NCBI GenBank assembly: GCA_036517855.1
Contig: DATDSR010000011.1
Location: 1 to 20,872 of the forward strand
From: DATDSR01 sp036517855
Lineage (GTDB): Bacteria > Patescibacteriota > Minisyncoccia > Phycocordibacterales > DATDSR01
DNA: 20,872 bases
Reading direction: 5' to 3'
Part shown: positions 11,992 to 18,815 of the stretch, piece by piece
Position numbering within the stretch: position 1 is the first letter of the stretch
Layout: each line of letters begins with the position of its first letter
The notes under the pieces: model-generated
Seen by the model: only the letters and a program-made list of their open reading frames with translations
Database searches by the model: none
Told to the model about the DNA's origin: nothing
Translations under genes and position numbers: made by a program

Positions 11992-14093
11992 GGTTGTATC
12001 ATAAGTATATCATTACCCACGCCTTCACCTCTGGTTTCGGCGAGGCACTGCCAGATTTCCTCAGTCACGAACGGCATAAATGGGTGGAGGAGCATGAGCG
12101 AATTCTCAAATAGATACCGCAAGATGGGCCCATATTCGGGCTTGCCTTTGCTCTCTTCGATAATCTTGTCAGCCAGTGTGTGCCAAATATAATGGTAAAC
12201 CTTCTCGGCCACGATGTAGAACTTGTACTCATCCATCTCTTTGGTGACTTCTGTCACAAGTTCGTCAAACTCATCAAGCCAAAGTTTCTCCTTTTCCCCG
12301 AGGTCGGTCCTCTTCGTGAGAGGTCCGACCTCTGAATTTGAGAGTACATATCGTGCCACGTTCCAAATTTTGTTTGCGAAATTTTTGTAAGCGCGAATCT
12401 TGTCTTCAGAAAGGGCGAGTGATGTGCCGGGGGTGTTGCCGATGACCATGCCGATACGGAAGGCGTCTGTACCGTATTTATCGGTTAGATCAAGTGGGTT
12501 GATTACGTTGCCTTTGCTCTTGCTCATCTTCTGACCCTTGGCATCAAGCACCAAGCCATGCAGGTAGACTGTCTTGAAGGGGACTTTACCAGTAACATAC
12601 AGTCCTAGCATAATCATACGTGAGACCCAAAAAAAGATTATTTCGCCCGCTGTTTCAAGTACATCGGTAGGGAAGAATGTTTTGAAATCTGCGTCATCTG
12701 GATAGCCAAGCGCCGCGAAGGGCCATTGGCCCGAGGAGAACCAAGTGTCAAAGGTGTCAGTATCTTTGCGTAACCCCCCGTGGCATGCTTTGCACTCGGT
12801 CAAGGAATCATCCAAATCAACATAACCCTCGCCACAACCATCACAGAGCTTAGCCGGTATGGGTATACCCCACACAATTTGGCGCGATATGTTCCAATCA
12901 TTTATGTTTGTGAGCCAGTGGGTGGTGATTTTCTTATAATGCTCGGGCAGGTACTTTACTTCTCCAGACTCAATTTTTTCTAAGGCCTTCTCGGCAAGTG
13001 GCTTCATCTTCACGAACCACTGCGGTAGCACTTGAGGTTCTATGGTCGTGCCGCATTTGTAGCACGTGTGGACTGTGTGCTTATATTTGTCATCAACTTT
13101 ATCAACCAGCCCTTTGCTTGCTAGTTTCTCCACAATCTTTTCGCGCGCTTCGGTTATCTTCATACCCGCGAAGTCACCAGCGATGGGCAGGAGTTTGCCG
13201 CGCAAGTCAATCACTTGTTCCATCGGTAAGTCGTGTCGCTTAGCAATCTCGAAGTCTGCCGTGTCATGCCACGGTGTAATGGTCATAACACCCGTACCGA
13301 ACTCCATATCTACGGCTTCATCTTTGAGTATTGTGGCGGTCAGCGGTCCATTAATCCACTCAAGCTCAAGTGTTTGGCCTTCTTTATAGGCCTCATAACG
13401 TTTGTCAGATGGATGCATTACCACGTACTTGTCGCCGAACTTAGTCTCAGGTCGGGAGGTGCCAATAACAAACGGTCCATATTTCAAATAATAAAACTTC
13501 TCAATTCGCTCGTCGTCAGCAATCTCTAGGTCAGAAAACGAAGTTTGATGCTTGGGACACCAGCTTACAATTCGCTTGCCTCTGTATAACAAGCCATCGT
13601 CAGAGAGCTTTTTGAATGTTTGGTAGACAGTTTTGACAATGTTTGGATCTAAGGTAAATCGTTCGTGAGACCAGTCGCACGAGGCGCCCATGCTCCGTAT
13701 TTGAGCCTTAATGTTTTTAGAATTTGTCAGAGTAAAATCAAGAATTTCTTTGTATAGTTGCGCTGGTTCCATCTCGAAGCGCGAGCGGCCCTCCTTCTCA
13801 AGTTTCTTTTCGTACACTACTTGAGTCTCAAAACCAGCGTGGTCAAGGCCAGGGAGCCAAAGGGTTTTGAATCCTCTCATGCGCTTGTAGCGGGTCATGA
13901 TATCCTCAATCGTCATCACAAGGCCATGCCCGGCGTGTAGCGAGCCGTTGGCGTTGGTGGGTGGCATAAGTATGGTGAATGGCTTGCCGTTACCCTCGGG
14001 TGCGAAGTGTCCAGACTCCTCCCAGAGTTTGTAAATGCGCTCTTCGGTCTCTTTGGGGTTGTACGGTTTAGTTAATTTACCCTCAATTTCCAT
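11967..14093 (-). CDS. valS: Valyl-tRNA synthetase (short form)
   Basis: This 708-residue class I synthetase charges tRNA-Val. The HIGH motif is HAGH (residues 53-56, in NANGSLHAGHGL) and the KMSKS motif is at 522-526 (QKMSKSKGNVINP). The editing (CP1) domain includes GTSRPETKFGD and DEAVDMEFGTG. A zinc-ribbon insert contains CYKCG, CDGCG and CKACHG, followed by DTFDTWFSSGQWPF. ValRS is favoured over IleRS by the NANGSLHAGH and DTWFSSGQWP motifs. It is shorter than typical ~880-residue ValRS because the C-terminal coiled coil is missing, as in many reduced genomes. A palindromic element (12300-12332) encodes EVGPLTKRTDL in the anticodon-binding region. The start follows an extended -10 by 7 nt, implying a leaderless mRNA. 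Confidence 0.96.
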   Translation of the reverse strand: MEIEGKLTKPYNPKETEERIYKLWEESGHFAPEGNGKPFTILMPPTNANGSLHAGHGLVMTIEDIMTRYKRMRGFKTLWLPGLDHAGFETQVVYEKKLEKEGRSRFEMEPAQLYKEILDFTLTNSKNIKAQIRSMGASCDWSHERFTLDPNIVKTVYQTFKKLSDDGLLYRGKRIVSWCPKHQTSFSDLEIADDERIEKFYYLKYGPFVIGTSRPETKFGDKYVVMHPSDKRYEAYKEGQTLELEWINGPLTATILKDEAVDMEFGTGVMTITPWHDTADFEIAKRHDLPMEQVIDLRGKLLPIAGDFAGMKITEAREKIVEKLASKGLVDKVDDKYKHTVHTCYKCGTTIEPQVLPQWFVKMKPLAEKALEKIESGEVKYLPEHYKKITTHWLTNINDWNISRQIVWGIPIPAKLCDGCGEGYVDLDDSLTECKACHGGLRKDTDTFDTWFSSGQWPFAALGYPDDADFKTFFPTDVLETAGEIIFFWVSRMIMLGLYVTGKVPFKTVYLHGLVLDAKGQKMSKSKGNVINPLDLTDKYGTDAFRIGMVIGNTPGTSLALSEDKIRAYKNFANKIWNVARYVLSNSEVGPLTKRTDLGEKEKLWLDEFDELVTEVTKEMDEYKFYIVAEKVYHYIWHTLADKIIEESKGKPEYGPILRYLFENSLMLLHPFMPFVTEEIWQCLAETRGEGVGNDILMIQPWPTNSQV
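12300..12332 (-). repeat. In-frame palindromic element within valS (GAGGTCGGACCT family)
   Basis: Arms 12300-12313 and 12319-12332 (14 nt each, one T-T mismatch) enclose a 5-nt loop. On the coding strand it begins GAGGTCGGACCTC and encodes EVGPLTKRTDL. The same arm occurs in the Y-polymerase gene at 19805-19816, also read as EVGPL. Confidence 0.75.
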
Positions 14094-14100
14094 AGCCTCA

Positions 14101-14109
14101 ATACTAGCA
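14101..14109 (-). promoter_or_regulatory. Extended -10 promoter of valS, leaderless start
   Basis: On the minus strand TGC-TAGTAT (complement of 14101-14109) ends 7 nt before the valS ATG at 14093. This places the expected transcription start at or next to the A of the ATG. No Shine-Dalgarno is present. Confidence 0.55.
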
Positions 14110-14183
14110 AAATTGCTTAGCCTGTGCTAATTTTGTCTCTGGCTTTGCTCCACAAGATTAACCGGAGCATGGGAGGACATGAA

Positions 14184-14345
14184 TTGAGTAAGGAAAAGAA
14201 GAAGCATGTTGACCACCCCCACGATCACAAATACCCACATCACCAGCCTAAAGCAATGCCGGATGGCACGGGCAATTTTTTCTGGGTCTGCGGCACAGAA
14301 GGATGTGGCAAGATGCTGTACAAGGTTACGGGAGTGAGGAACTAG
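14184..14345 (+). CDS. Small His-rich protein, possible metal-binding
   Basis: The start is uncertain. TTG at 14184 has GGGAGG (14171-14176) 7 nt upstream and gives 53 residues. ATG at 14169, in frame, has only a badly placed GGAG. The protein is basic and His-rich (HVDHPHDHKYPHHQP) and ends with an aromatic segment and a Cys pair (FFWVCGTEGCGKMLYKV), where C-x4-C could bind zinc as a half-ribbon. I do not recognise the family. It is divergent from valS and convergent with tsaD; a strong hairpin at 14363-14384 separates it from tsaD. Confidence 0.6.
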   Translation: MSKEKKKHVDHPHDHKYPHHQPKAMPDGTGNFFWVCGTEGCGKMLYKVTGVRN

Positions 14346-14362
14346 CAACGTGCTATACACGA

Positions 14363-14384
14363 AGCGGGGCAAGGAGGCCCCGCT
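14363..14384. terminator. Shared hairpin between two convergent genes
   Basis: AGCGGGGC (14363-14370) and GCCCCGCT (14377-14384) form a perfect 8-bp GC-rich stem with a 6-nt loop. It lies between the stops of the His-rich gene (14345) and tsaD (14388), as expected of a bidirectional terminator, though neither side has a long T-run. Confidence 0.5.
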
Positions 14385-14387
14385 CGT

Positions 14388-15467
14388 TCATTTATATAAA
14401 GACAAATTGCCTTGCGCTCGTAAATTTGTGAGTTCGAGAGAGTTAAGGGGAAGCAGATTAGTAGTTCCACCTTTTGAATGCAAGTAAGCGGCGATGCCTA
14501 TCATTGTGGCGTTGTCTCCAGTGAAGCGATTGTCAGGGAGGTGGAGTGGAACTTTTATTTCACTTGTAAGTCTTGCCCTAATAGTTTTGTTAGCTATCAC
14601 CCCGCCGCCAACTAGTAGCGATTTAGCATCGTAAGTGTCGATTGCAGTTAGGGTTTTCTTGATAAGCACTTCGGTAACTGCCTGCTCGAATTCGTGGGCT
14701 ATCTCAATCTTTTCATCATCTGTGAGCTCTCGCTTATTTTCTTCTTTAATTTTCTTTACCAAGTACAGCACGGCTGTTTTGAGGCCAGAGAATGAAAAGT
14801 CTAAATCTTTTGAGTGAATCATTGGGCGGGGGAGTGTGATGGTGGGCGTACCCGAGTACTTTTCGGCCAGCTTGCTTATCTCTGGGCCGCCTGGATAGGG
14901 GAGGCCAAGTATCCGCGCTACTTTATCAAATGCCTCGCCCACGGCGTCATCCCGTGTGTTGCCGATTATTTCGAACGTGTCCATATCTTGCATCAGCACA
15001 AGTTGTGTATGCCCGCCTGAAATTAGTAGTGCAATCGCCGGGAATTCTGGTTGTCCCAGTTCATATCCAGCTGGTGATTTTAGTTTCAGTAGTGCCGAAA
15101 CGATGTGCCCATGCATATGGTCTGTGGCCACAAGCGGCACGCCCCACTTTGTCGCAAGTTCTTTCGCAAACAAGATGCCCGTCCACAGGGCCGGCTCAAG
15201 ACCTGGGCCATAAGTGACAGCAATCAAATCAGGTACTAGTTGGCTGGTACTAGGTGTTAGGTCAGGCAAAACTTTTTCTAACATCAGGGGCAGATTGATA
15301 AGGTGTTCGCGCTTGGCAAGCATAGGCACAACCCCGCCCCACTCTTTGTGCACATCTATCTGGCTTGAAACTTCGTGAGCAAGCACATCGAAAATCTTCC
15401 CATCGCTCGTCTCGAGCAGAGAAATAGCCGTCTCGTCGCAACTTGTCTCAATAGCCAAAATTCGCAT
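14388..15467 (-). CDS. tsaD: tRNA N6-threonylcarbamoyladenosine transferase TsaD (Kae1/Gcp)
   Basis: This 359-residue ASKHA-fold enzyme transfers the threonylcarbamoyl group to A37 of ANN-decoding tRNAs, working with TsaB, TsaC and TsaE. The first residues are MRILAIETSCDETAIS, the metal ligands are H117 and H121 (HMHGH), SGGHTQ binds nucleotide, and the C-terminal metal Asp is D318 in FTGDN. A longer frame upstream (to 15572) would run through tRNA-Glu and is rejected. The ATG lies 2 nt after the tRNA-Glu discriminator base, so tRNA 3'-end cleavage would leave an mRNA starting TTATG. No Shine-Dalgarno is possible in that leader. The coding region for residues around D318 is 62/69 nt identical to the 3' part of the Y-polymerase gene at the other end of the window. 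Confidence 0.95.
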   Translation of the reverse strand: MRILAIETSCDETAISLLETSDGKIFDVLAHEVSSQIDVHKEWGGVVPMLAKREHLINLPLMLEKVLPDLTPSTSQLVPDLIAVTYGPGLEPALWTGILFAKELATKWGVPLVATDHMHGHIVSALLKLKSPAGYELGQPEFPAIALLISGGHTQLVLMQDMDTFEIIGNTRDDAVGEAFDKVARILGLPYPGGPEISKLAEKYSGTPTITLPRPMIHSKDLDFSFSGLKTAVLYLVKKIKEENKRELTDDEKIEIAHEFEQAVTEVLIKKTLTAIDTYDAKSLLVGGGVIANKTIRARLTSEIKVPLHLPDNRFTGDNATMIGIAAYLHSKGGTTNLLPLNSLELTNLRAQGNLSLYK

Positions 15468-15469
15468 AA

Positions 15470-15541
15470 CGACCCTACCGGGAGTCGAACCCGGGTTCCG
15501 TCCGTGAAAGGGACGTGTCCTAACCACTAGACGATAGGGCC
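15470..15541 (-). tRNA. tRNA-Glu(UUC)
   Basis: A 72-nt cloverleaf on the minus strand: acceptor GGCCCTA/TAGGGTC with one G-U pair, D stem GTCT/GGAC, anticodon stem CGTCC/GGACG with loop CTTTCAC (anticodon UUC), T arm CCGGG-TTCGACT-CCCGG and discriminator G. There is no encoded CCA. Immediately downstream (2 nt) is the ATG of tsaD. Confidence 0.95.
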
Positions 15542-15550
15542 AGCGCAAAA

Positions 15551-15579
15551 AATATACCTTATTTTTAGCCAATTTGCAA
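15551..15579 (-). promoter_or_regulatory. Promoter of tRNA-Glu and tsaD
   Basis: On the minus strand TTGCAA (15579-15574), a 17-nt spacer and TATATT (15556-15551) lie 9 nt before the tRNA-Glu 5' end. It is the only promoter candidate seen for tsaD. Confidence 0.55.
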
Positions 15580-15598
15580 TTTTACAATTTGCAATTTT
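15570..15598 (+). repeat. Short AT-rich direct repeat
   Basis: CAATTTGCAATTTT occurs twice (15570-15583 and 15585-15598) with a 15-bp period, between divergent tRNA-Glu and tRNA-Ser. It duplicates the TTGCAA -35 element. Confidence 0.6.
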
Positions 15599-15620
15599 CG
15601 ATATAAGATTGCGAAACAAA

Positions 15621-15707
15621 GGAGGCGTGGCTGAGTGGTTGAAGGCACCAGTTTCGAAAACTGGCGTGGGGGAAACCCCATCGGAGGTTCGAATCCTCCC
15701 GCCTCCG
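15621..15707 (+). tRNA. tRNA-Ser(CGA)
   Basis: An 87-nt class II tRNA: acceptor GGAGGCG/CGCCTCC, anticodon stem CCAGT/ACTGG with loop TTCGAAA (anticodon CGA, reads UCG), a long variable arm built on TGGGG/CCCCA, T arm GGAGG-TTCGAAT-CCTCC and discriminator G. CCA is not encoded. Confidence 0.96.
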
Positions 15708-15714
15708 TTTGTTG

Positions 15715-15723
15715 TGTTAGAAT
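15715..15723 (+). promoter_or_regulatory. Extended -10 before the caspase-like gene, leaderless start
   Basis: TGT-TAGAAT ends exactly 6 nt before the ATG at 15730, so the expected transcription start is the start codon or next to it. There is no -35 of note and no Shine-Dalgarno. Read-through from tRNA-Ser is an alternative. Confidence 0.5.
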
Positions 15724-15729
15724 AATGAT

Positions 15730-18084
15730 ATGACAGTAGATCCGAACCTTGCTAGTTACATCTCTGGGAGGCGCGCTCAAGGAGCGAGTGATATTACTAT
15801 TGGGCAAGAATTGCGTTCTGCCGGTTGGGATGCAGTAACAGTAGCTGAGGCGGTTAACCAGATAAATCCCAGTGTTTCAAATGTGCCACTATTATCTTCG
15901 GTTAGAGTTGTGAATCAGCTGGAATCAGTTCCGCGCAGATCCCACAAGTGGCTGTGGATTTTGATACCACTCGTTCTTGGAGTGCTTATAGCTGGTGCCT
16001 GGTTTGCCTATGGGCAATATATGAGATTTGTCGCTGTGCCTGTCATAACAGACGTGGCTACATCCTCTGCTCCCACGATTGAGCAAGTTGCAGATGAAGC
16101 CCAACGGGAGATGCTCGGCGCCATAGCGAAAGCTCAGCAGAGCGATTTTAATTGCGCCGATAAAGTGGCCACACTTGCTTCTATTGATGATGCAATCGCC
16201 AAAGATGCAACTACCGAAGGTTTGGGCTTGTTGCGTGAGGATGTTGTCGCAGAATATGCTCACGCTTGTCCAACCGAAGTGACCTTGGCCTCGACCTCAA
16301 CCGTACCCACCATCGCAGATGCAAAAAAAGTTTATATTCAGATATCTTCGAGCGAAAAATTGAGTGCAAGTTCGACAGTCCTATTTTGGCCGAAAACACT
16401 TTCAAACAAAGACGATGTCAGGCCATACGCCGGGAGTTCTTTTAAACTTGGCGAGGGCGAGTATTGGTTTTTCTACGTTGATGCCACGCCGAACGCCCAA
16501 TTTGAACACCCGGTTACTTACGTGTTTATCAACAAAGCCACGGGTGGTTATGTAATTTCCCGCGAGGTATATTATCCCGTCATCAATGGTCTGAGCTTGG
16601 CGCTTGTACCCACTGACAAGTTCTCAAAATTGGTTGTGAGTGTCGGTCGTCTATTTGATACCAACGTTGCCAACGCACAGGAGAGCACGCTGTCACATCG
16701 CAGGGCCATTATCTTTGCCGGGGCGAGCGACCAGCGCGGTTTCTTCCTCGACGCCGATCGTATGTACAAGGCACTTAAAGCGCAGGGATATTCAGATGCT
16801 GACATCACGTATCTTGCTCCAGAATCGAAGTGGCGAGGAGAGGGAGTGGATGGAGATTCAGGTACGAGCGCTTTAAAGACGGCCATCACAAATATTGCAA
16901 GTGAGACGTCGTGCAATGATGAAGTACTGGTGTTTATCGCCTCGCATGGTGGTTGGGGCAGTGTGCTTACTTGGTTAAACCGTAGTACTGGTCAGGAAGT
17001 GGAATTTGGTATGGGGGAGTACCCGTACTTGCTTGAAGCTCCAGGGGAAAGTGTAAATTGGAAAATCAAAAAGATAGAAAAGCGTTGGAACTTCCTAACC
17101 AAGTCGCCACTATCGGGAGAGTATCTCAAAAGTGCTGGTCGTCTCATTAAATTTGGCACAGCGTATGGTATGACCGATAAGCGCTTGGCAGAGTTGCTAG
17201 AGACCATTCCCTCTTGTCACAAGACATTGGTAGTTGATGCCTGTGTCTCGGGTGTGGGCGTAGCAAACATTATCGAACAAGTCCCTGGTCTTGAGGCTTA
17301 CGCGGCTACTGACGCTCGTAGTATCGAGAGTGCAAGTACTGAAAGTGCTGGTTCTAAAAGCCCCACACTAGGGCAAGTTTTTGGAGAGCTCATTCATGCG
17401 AGCATTGGCAATACGGGTCCCGGGCTCTTTGGCAGTTCATTTGCCGACGCCCTTGCCAAGCAGAAGGCAACTGATTCCGCGCGCTACCAAAAAGCATTCG
17501 CCATCGCCAGAGATTATACTGTCGCCGAGAACCCAAGCCAGCACCCATCTAAGTCAATCTCACAATTGCCCTGCCAGGATAAGTGTAAAACACAAGTTGC
17601 TACCTCGACCCCGCCAGTGGCTACTTCATCTGTGTCGGTTGCCACCTCAACCGGGAGCGCCAATTCGACTGCTCCTAAAAGTCTGGCAGGGAACTGGTGC
17701 CAGAATTTTATCCCTGCTGACCAAATTTCGAAAATATTTGGTCTGTCAATGACAGTCAAGTATTATCAAGATACAAACGCAAGGTGTGACTTTCACTTCA
17801 CGCAGATATTGCCGAATGACCCCATCACTTTGCGCACCAAAAGTTTGAGTGCCCTTGGCTCTATCCACGTCTGTGTTGGTGGGTCGCCGTGTCCAGACCT
17901 CTCTGCTTTACCGGAGTACTCGGAGTCACAAAAGCTATACACAAAGAGTGGTGGGGGCTACTTCAAACACGAACAATATAAGGTGACCTTCAGTCTCCAG
18001 CAACTTGATGCTAGCAAATCGTACATTGATTTTAAGGCTGTCTACGACGCTTTTAGAAGTGCGGTTGTAGAAAAATTGCCATAA
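15730..18084 (+). CDS. Membrane-anchored caspase-like (clan CD) cysteine protease candidate, multidomain
   Basis: This protein has 784 residues. Residues ~5-45 form a short helical module of CPR type (ISGRRAQGASDITIGQELRS then GW...V), followed by one TM helix at ~74-96 (WLWILIPLVLGVLIAGAWF), so most of the protein is outside the cytoplasm. Residues ~345-600 have the clan CD architecture. A strand RRAIIFAGASDQ is followed by an LDADRMYKALKAQGY helix. The His motif is VFIASHGGWG (H406), and the Cys motif TLVVDACVSGVG (C505) ends the next strand. These are the His/Cys dyad motifs of the caspase/legumain fold. A Thr/Ser/Pro linker (~613-645) leads to a C-terminal Cys-containing domain (WCQNFIPADQISKIFG...C...C...C) that weakly recalls DUF3558-type lipoprotein domains. 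Substrate and activity are unknown. Confidence 0.72.
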   Translation: MTVDPNLASYISGRRAQGASDITIGQELRSAGWDAVTVAEAVNQINPSVSNVPLLSSVRVVNQLESVPRRSHKWLWILIPLVLGVLIAGAWFAYGQYMRFVAVPVITDVATSSAPTIEQVADEAQREMLGAIAKAQQSDFNCADKVATLASIDDAIAKDATTEGLGLLREDVVAEYAHACPTEVTLASTSTVPTIADAKKVYIQISSSEKLSASSTVLFWPKTLSNKDDVRPYAGSSFKLGEGEYWFFYVDATPNAQFEHPVTYVFINKATGGYVISREVYYPVINGLSLALVPTDKFSKLVVSVGRLFDTNVANAQESTLSHRRAIIFAGASDQRGFFLDADRMYKALKAQGYSDADITYLAPESKWRGEGVDGDSGTSALKTAITNIASETSCNDEVLVFIASHGGWGSVLTWLNRSTGQEVEFGMGEYPYLLEAPGESVNWKIKKIEKRWNFLTKSPLSGEYLKSAGRLIKFGTAYGMTDKRLAELLETIPSCHKTLVVDACVSGVGVANIIEQVPGLEAYAATDARSIESASTESAGSKSPTLGQVFGELIHASIGNTGPGLFGSSFADALAKQKATDSARYQKAFAIARDYTVAENPSQHPSKSISQLPCQDKCKTQVATSTPPVATSSVSVATSTGSANSTAPKSLAGNWCQNFIPADQISKIFGLSMTVKYYQDTNARCDFHFTQILPNDPITLRTKSLSALGSIHVCVGGSPCPDLSALPEYSESQKLYTKSGGGYFKHEQYKVTFSLQQLDASKSYIDFKAVYDAFRSAVVEKLP

Positions 18085-18095
18085 GTCACAGTGCT

Positions 18096-18659
18096 TTAGT
18101 AAATTTGAGCAGGAGTGAATGGCACGTCGAGGAAATTGGCTAGCTCTTGTATCTGGGGCCATCCAGCCAAAGAGGCTTGGGAGAATTTGACTTCTCGCAG
18201 GGGAGTATAGAGAGGGTTGTATCGCCCCGCCCCATGGTAGGCGGTAAGGATCACGAATATGCTCCCATTTTTTATGCGTGCCTCTGGCCGGGTGTACATT
18301 AGTGTACCTGCCCTCCGTGTCGCGGCACTTGTTAGGCCAAGACCGATGTGCTCAATGTTTGCGATCTCGCAAGAGCGCTCTTTTGTGTATATTAGGCGTT
18401 TTACTCGTGCTTTCAACATACCCGATGTCTTGTCTGCTTCTAAAGTTTCGGTGATTTCTACAAAAAAAACGACAACAAGCGGGAGTGCAATCCACAATGA
18501 CCAAAGAGGCCAATTCGAGTTGTTCAGTTGCCCAGACAATAGTTTGTATGCAAAAGTAGCTAAGCCGCTTAAGAAGATAGTGCCGAATCCAACAAACCAC
18601 GGGATTCCTATGTAATCCTTGATGACGATACGACTCTCCGTTTTGCTGATTACTTTCAT
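18096..18659 (-). CDS. Two-TM membrane protein, possible bacterial PH-like domain
   Basis: This 187-residue protein starts with a short polar strand region (MKVISKTESRIVIKDYIG), then two hydrophobic helices (~18-38 and ~50-68, LWSLWIALPLVVVFFVEI). A soluble C-terminal half follows with alternating strand-like segments (KARVKRLIYTKERSCEIANI, SIFVILTAYHG) and a final helix (WPQIQELANFL). Two TMs followed by such a beta-rich part resembles bacterial PH-domain membrane proteins; this is only a structural guess. The ATG is 3 nt after the tRNA-Val discriminator base, so tRNA processing would release an mRNA with a 3-nt leader. The 3' end is convergent with the caspase-like gene, 11 nt apart. Confidence 0.68.
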   Translation of the reverse strand: MKVISKTESRIVIKDYIGIPWFVGFGTIFLSGLATFAYKLLSGQLNNSNWPLWSLWIALPLVVVFFVEITETLEADKTSGMLKARVKRLIYTKERSCEIANIEHIGLGLTSAATRRAGTLMYTRPEARIKNGSIFVILTAYHGAGRYNPLYTPLREVKFSQASLAGWPQIQELANFLDVPFTPAQIY

Positions 18660-18662
18660 CTG

Positions 18663-18735
18663 TGCGCGGTGAGGGATTTGAACCCCCGACCCTTGTCACG
18701 TCAAGACAATGCTCTACCAACTGAGCTAACCGCGC
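18663..18735 (-). tRNA. tRNA-Val(GAC)
   Basis: A 73-nt cloverleaf on the minus strand: acceptor GCGCGGT/ACCGCGC, D stem GCTC/GAGC, anticodon stem TTGTC/GACAA with loop TTGACGT (anticodon GAC), T arm GGGGG-TTCAAAT-CCCTC with one G-U pair, and discriminator A. CCA is not encoded. The next ATG on the same strand follows after 3 nt. Confidence 0.95.
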
Positions 18736-18744
18736 AACGAGGCT

Positions 18745-18773
18745 ATATTATCAATTTACCCCCTTATCCACAA
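18745..18773 (-). promoter_or_regulatory. Promoter of tRNA-Val, overlapping a consensus DnaA box
   Basis: On the minus strand TTGTGG (18773-18768), a 17-nt spacer and TAATAT (18750-18745) lie 9 nt before the tRNA-Val 5' end. TTATCCACA at 18764-18772 is a perfect consensus DnaA box covering most of the -35. A single 9-mer of this kind can arise by chance. Confidence 0.5.
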
Positions 18774-18780
18774 CCCTTTC

Positions 18781-18809
18781 TTGTCTTGTGAACGTTCGTT
18801 CACTATACT
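18781..18809 (+). promoter_or_regulatory. SOS-type promoter with LexA box filling the spacer
   Basis: TTGTCT (-35, 18781-18786), a 17-nt spacer and TATACT (-10, 18804-18809) frame the palindrome GTGAAC-GTTC-GTTCAC (18788-18803). This is a perfect GAAC-N4-GTTC LexA operator of the type used outside the Proteobacteria. A repressor bound here would block RNA polymerase directly. The ATG of the lexA-like gene is 6 nt after the -10, indicating a leaderless mRNA. Confidence 0.8.
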
Positions 18810-18815
18810 CTATAT

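Noticed and set aside
14127..14372. 81-codon minus-strand ORF opposite the His-rich gene
   Set aside because: It has no family features and spans the terminator and the valS promoter; the plus-strand frame has a good Shine-Dalgarno and a Cys/His pattern.
15468..15572. N-terminal extension of tsaD giving a 394-aa protein
   Set aside because: The extra 35 residues are the translation of tRNA-Glu; MRILAIETSCDET is the normal TsaD N-terminus.
15570..15598. Two-unit direct repeat considered as CRISPR or iteron
   Set aside because: There are only two 14-bp units at a 15-bp period with no spacers, no cas genes and no replication genes.
18352..18720. 122-codon ORF on the minus strand
   Set aside because: Its N-terminus is a translation of tRNA-Val and the rest is an alternative frame of the two-TM membrane gene.
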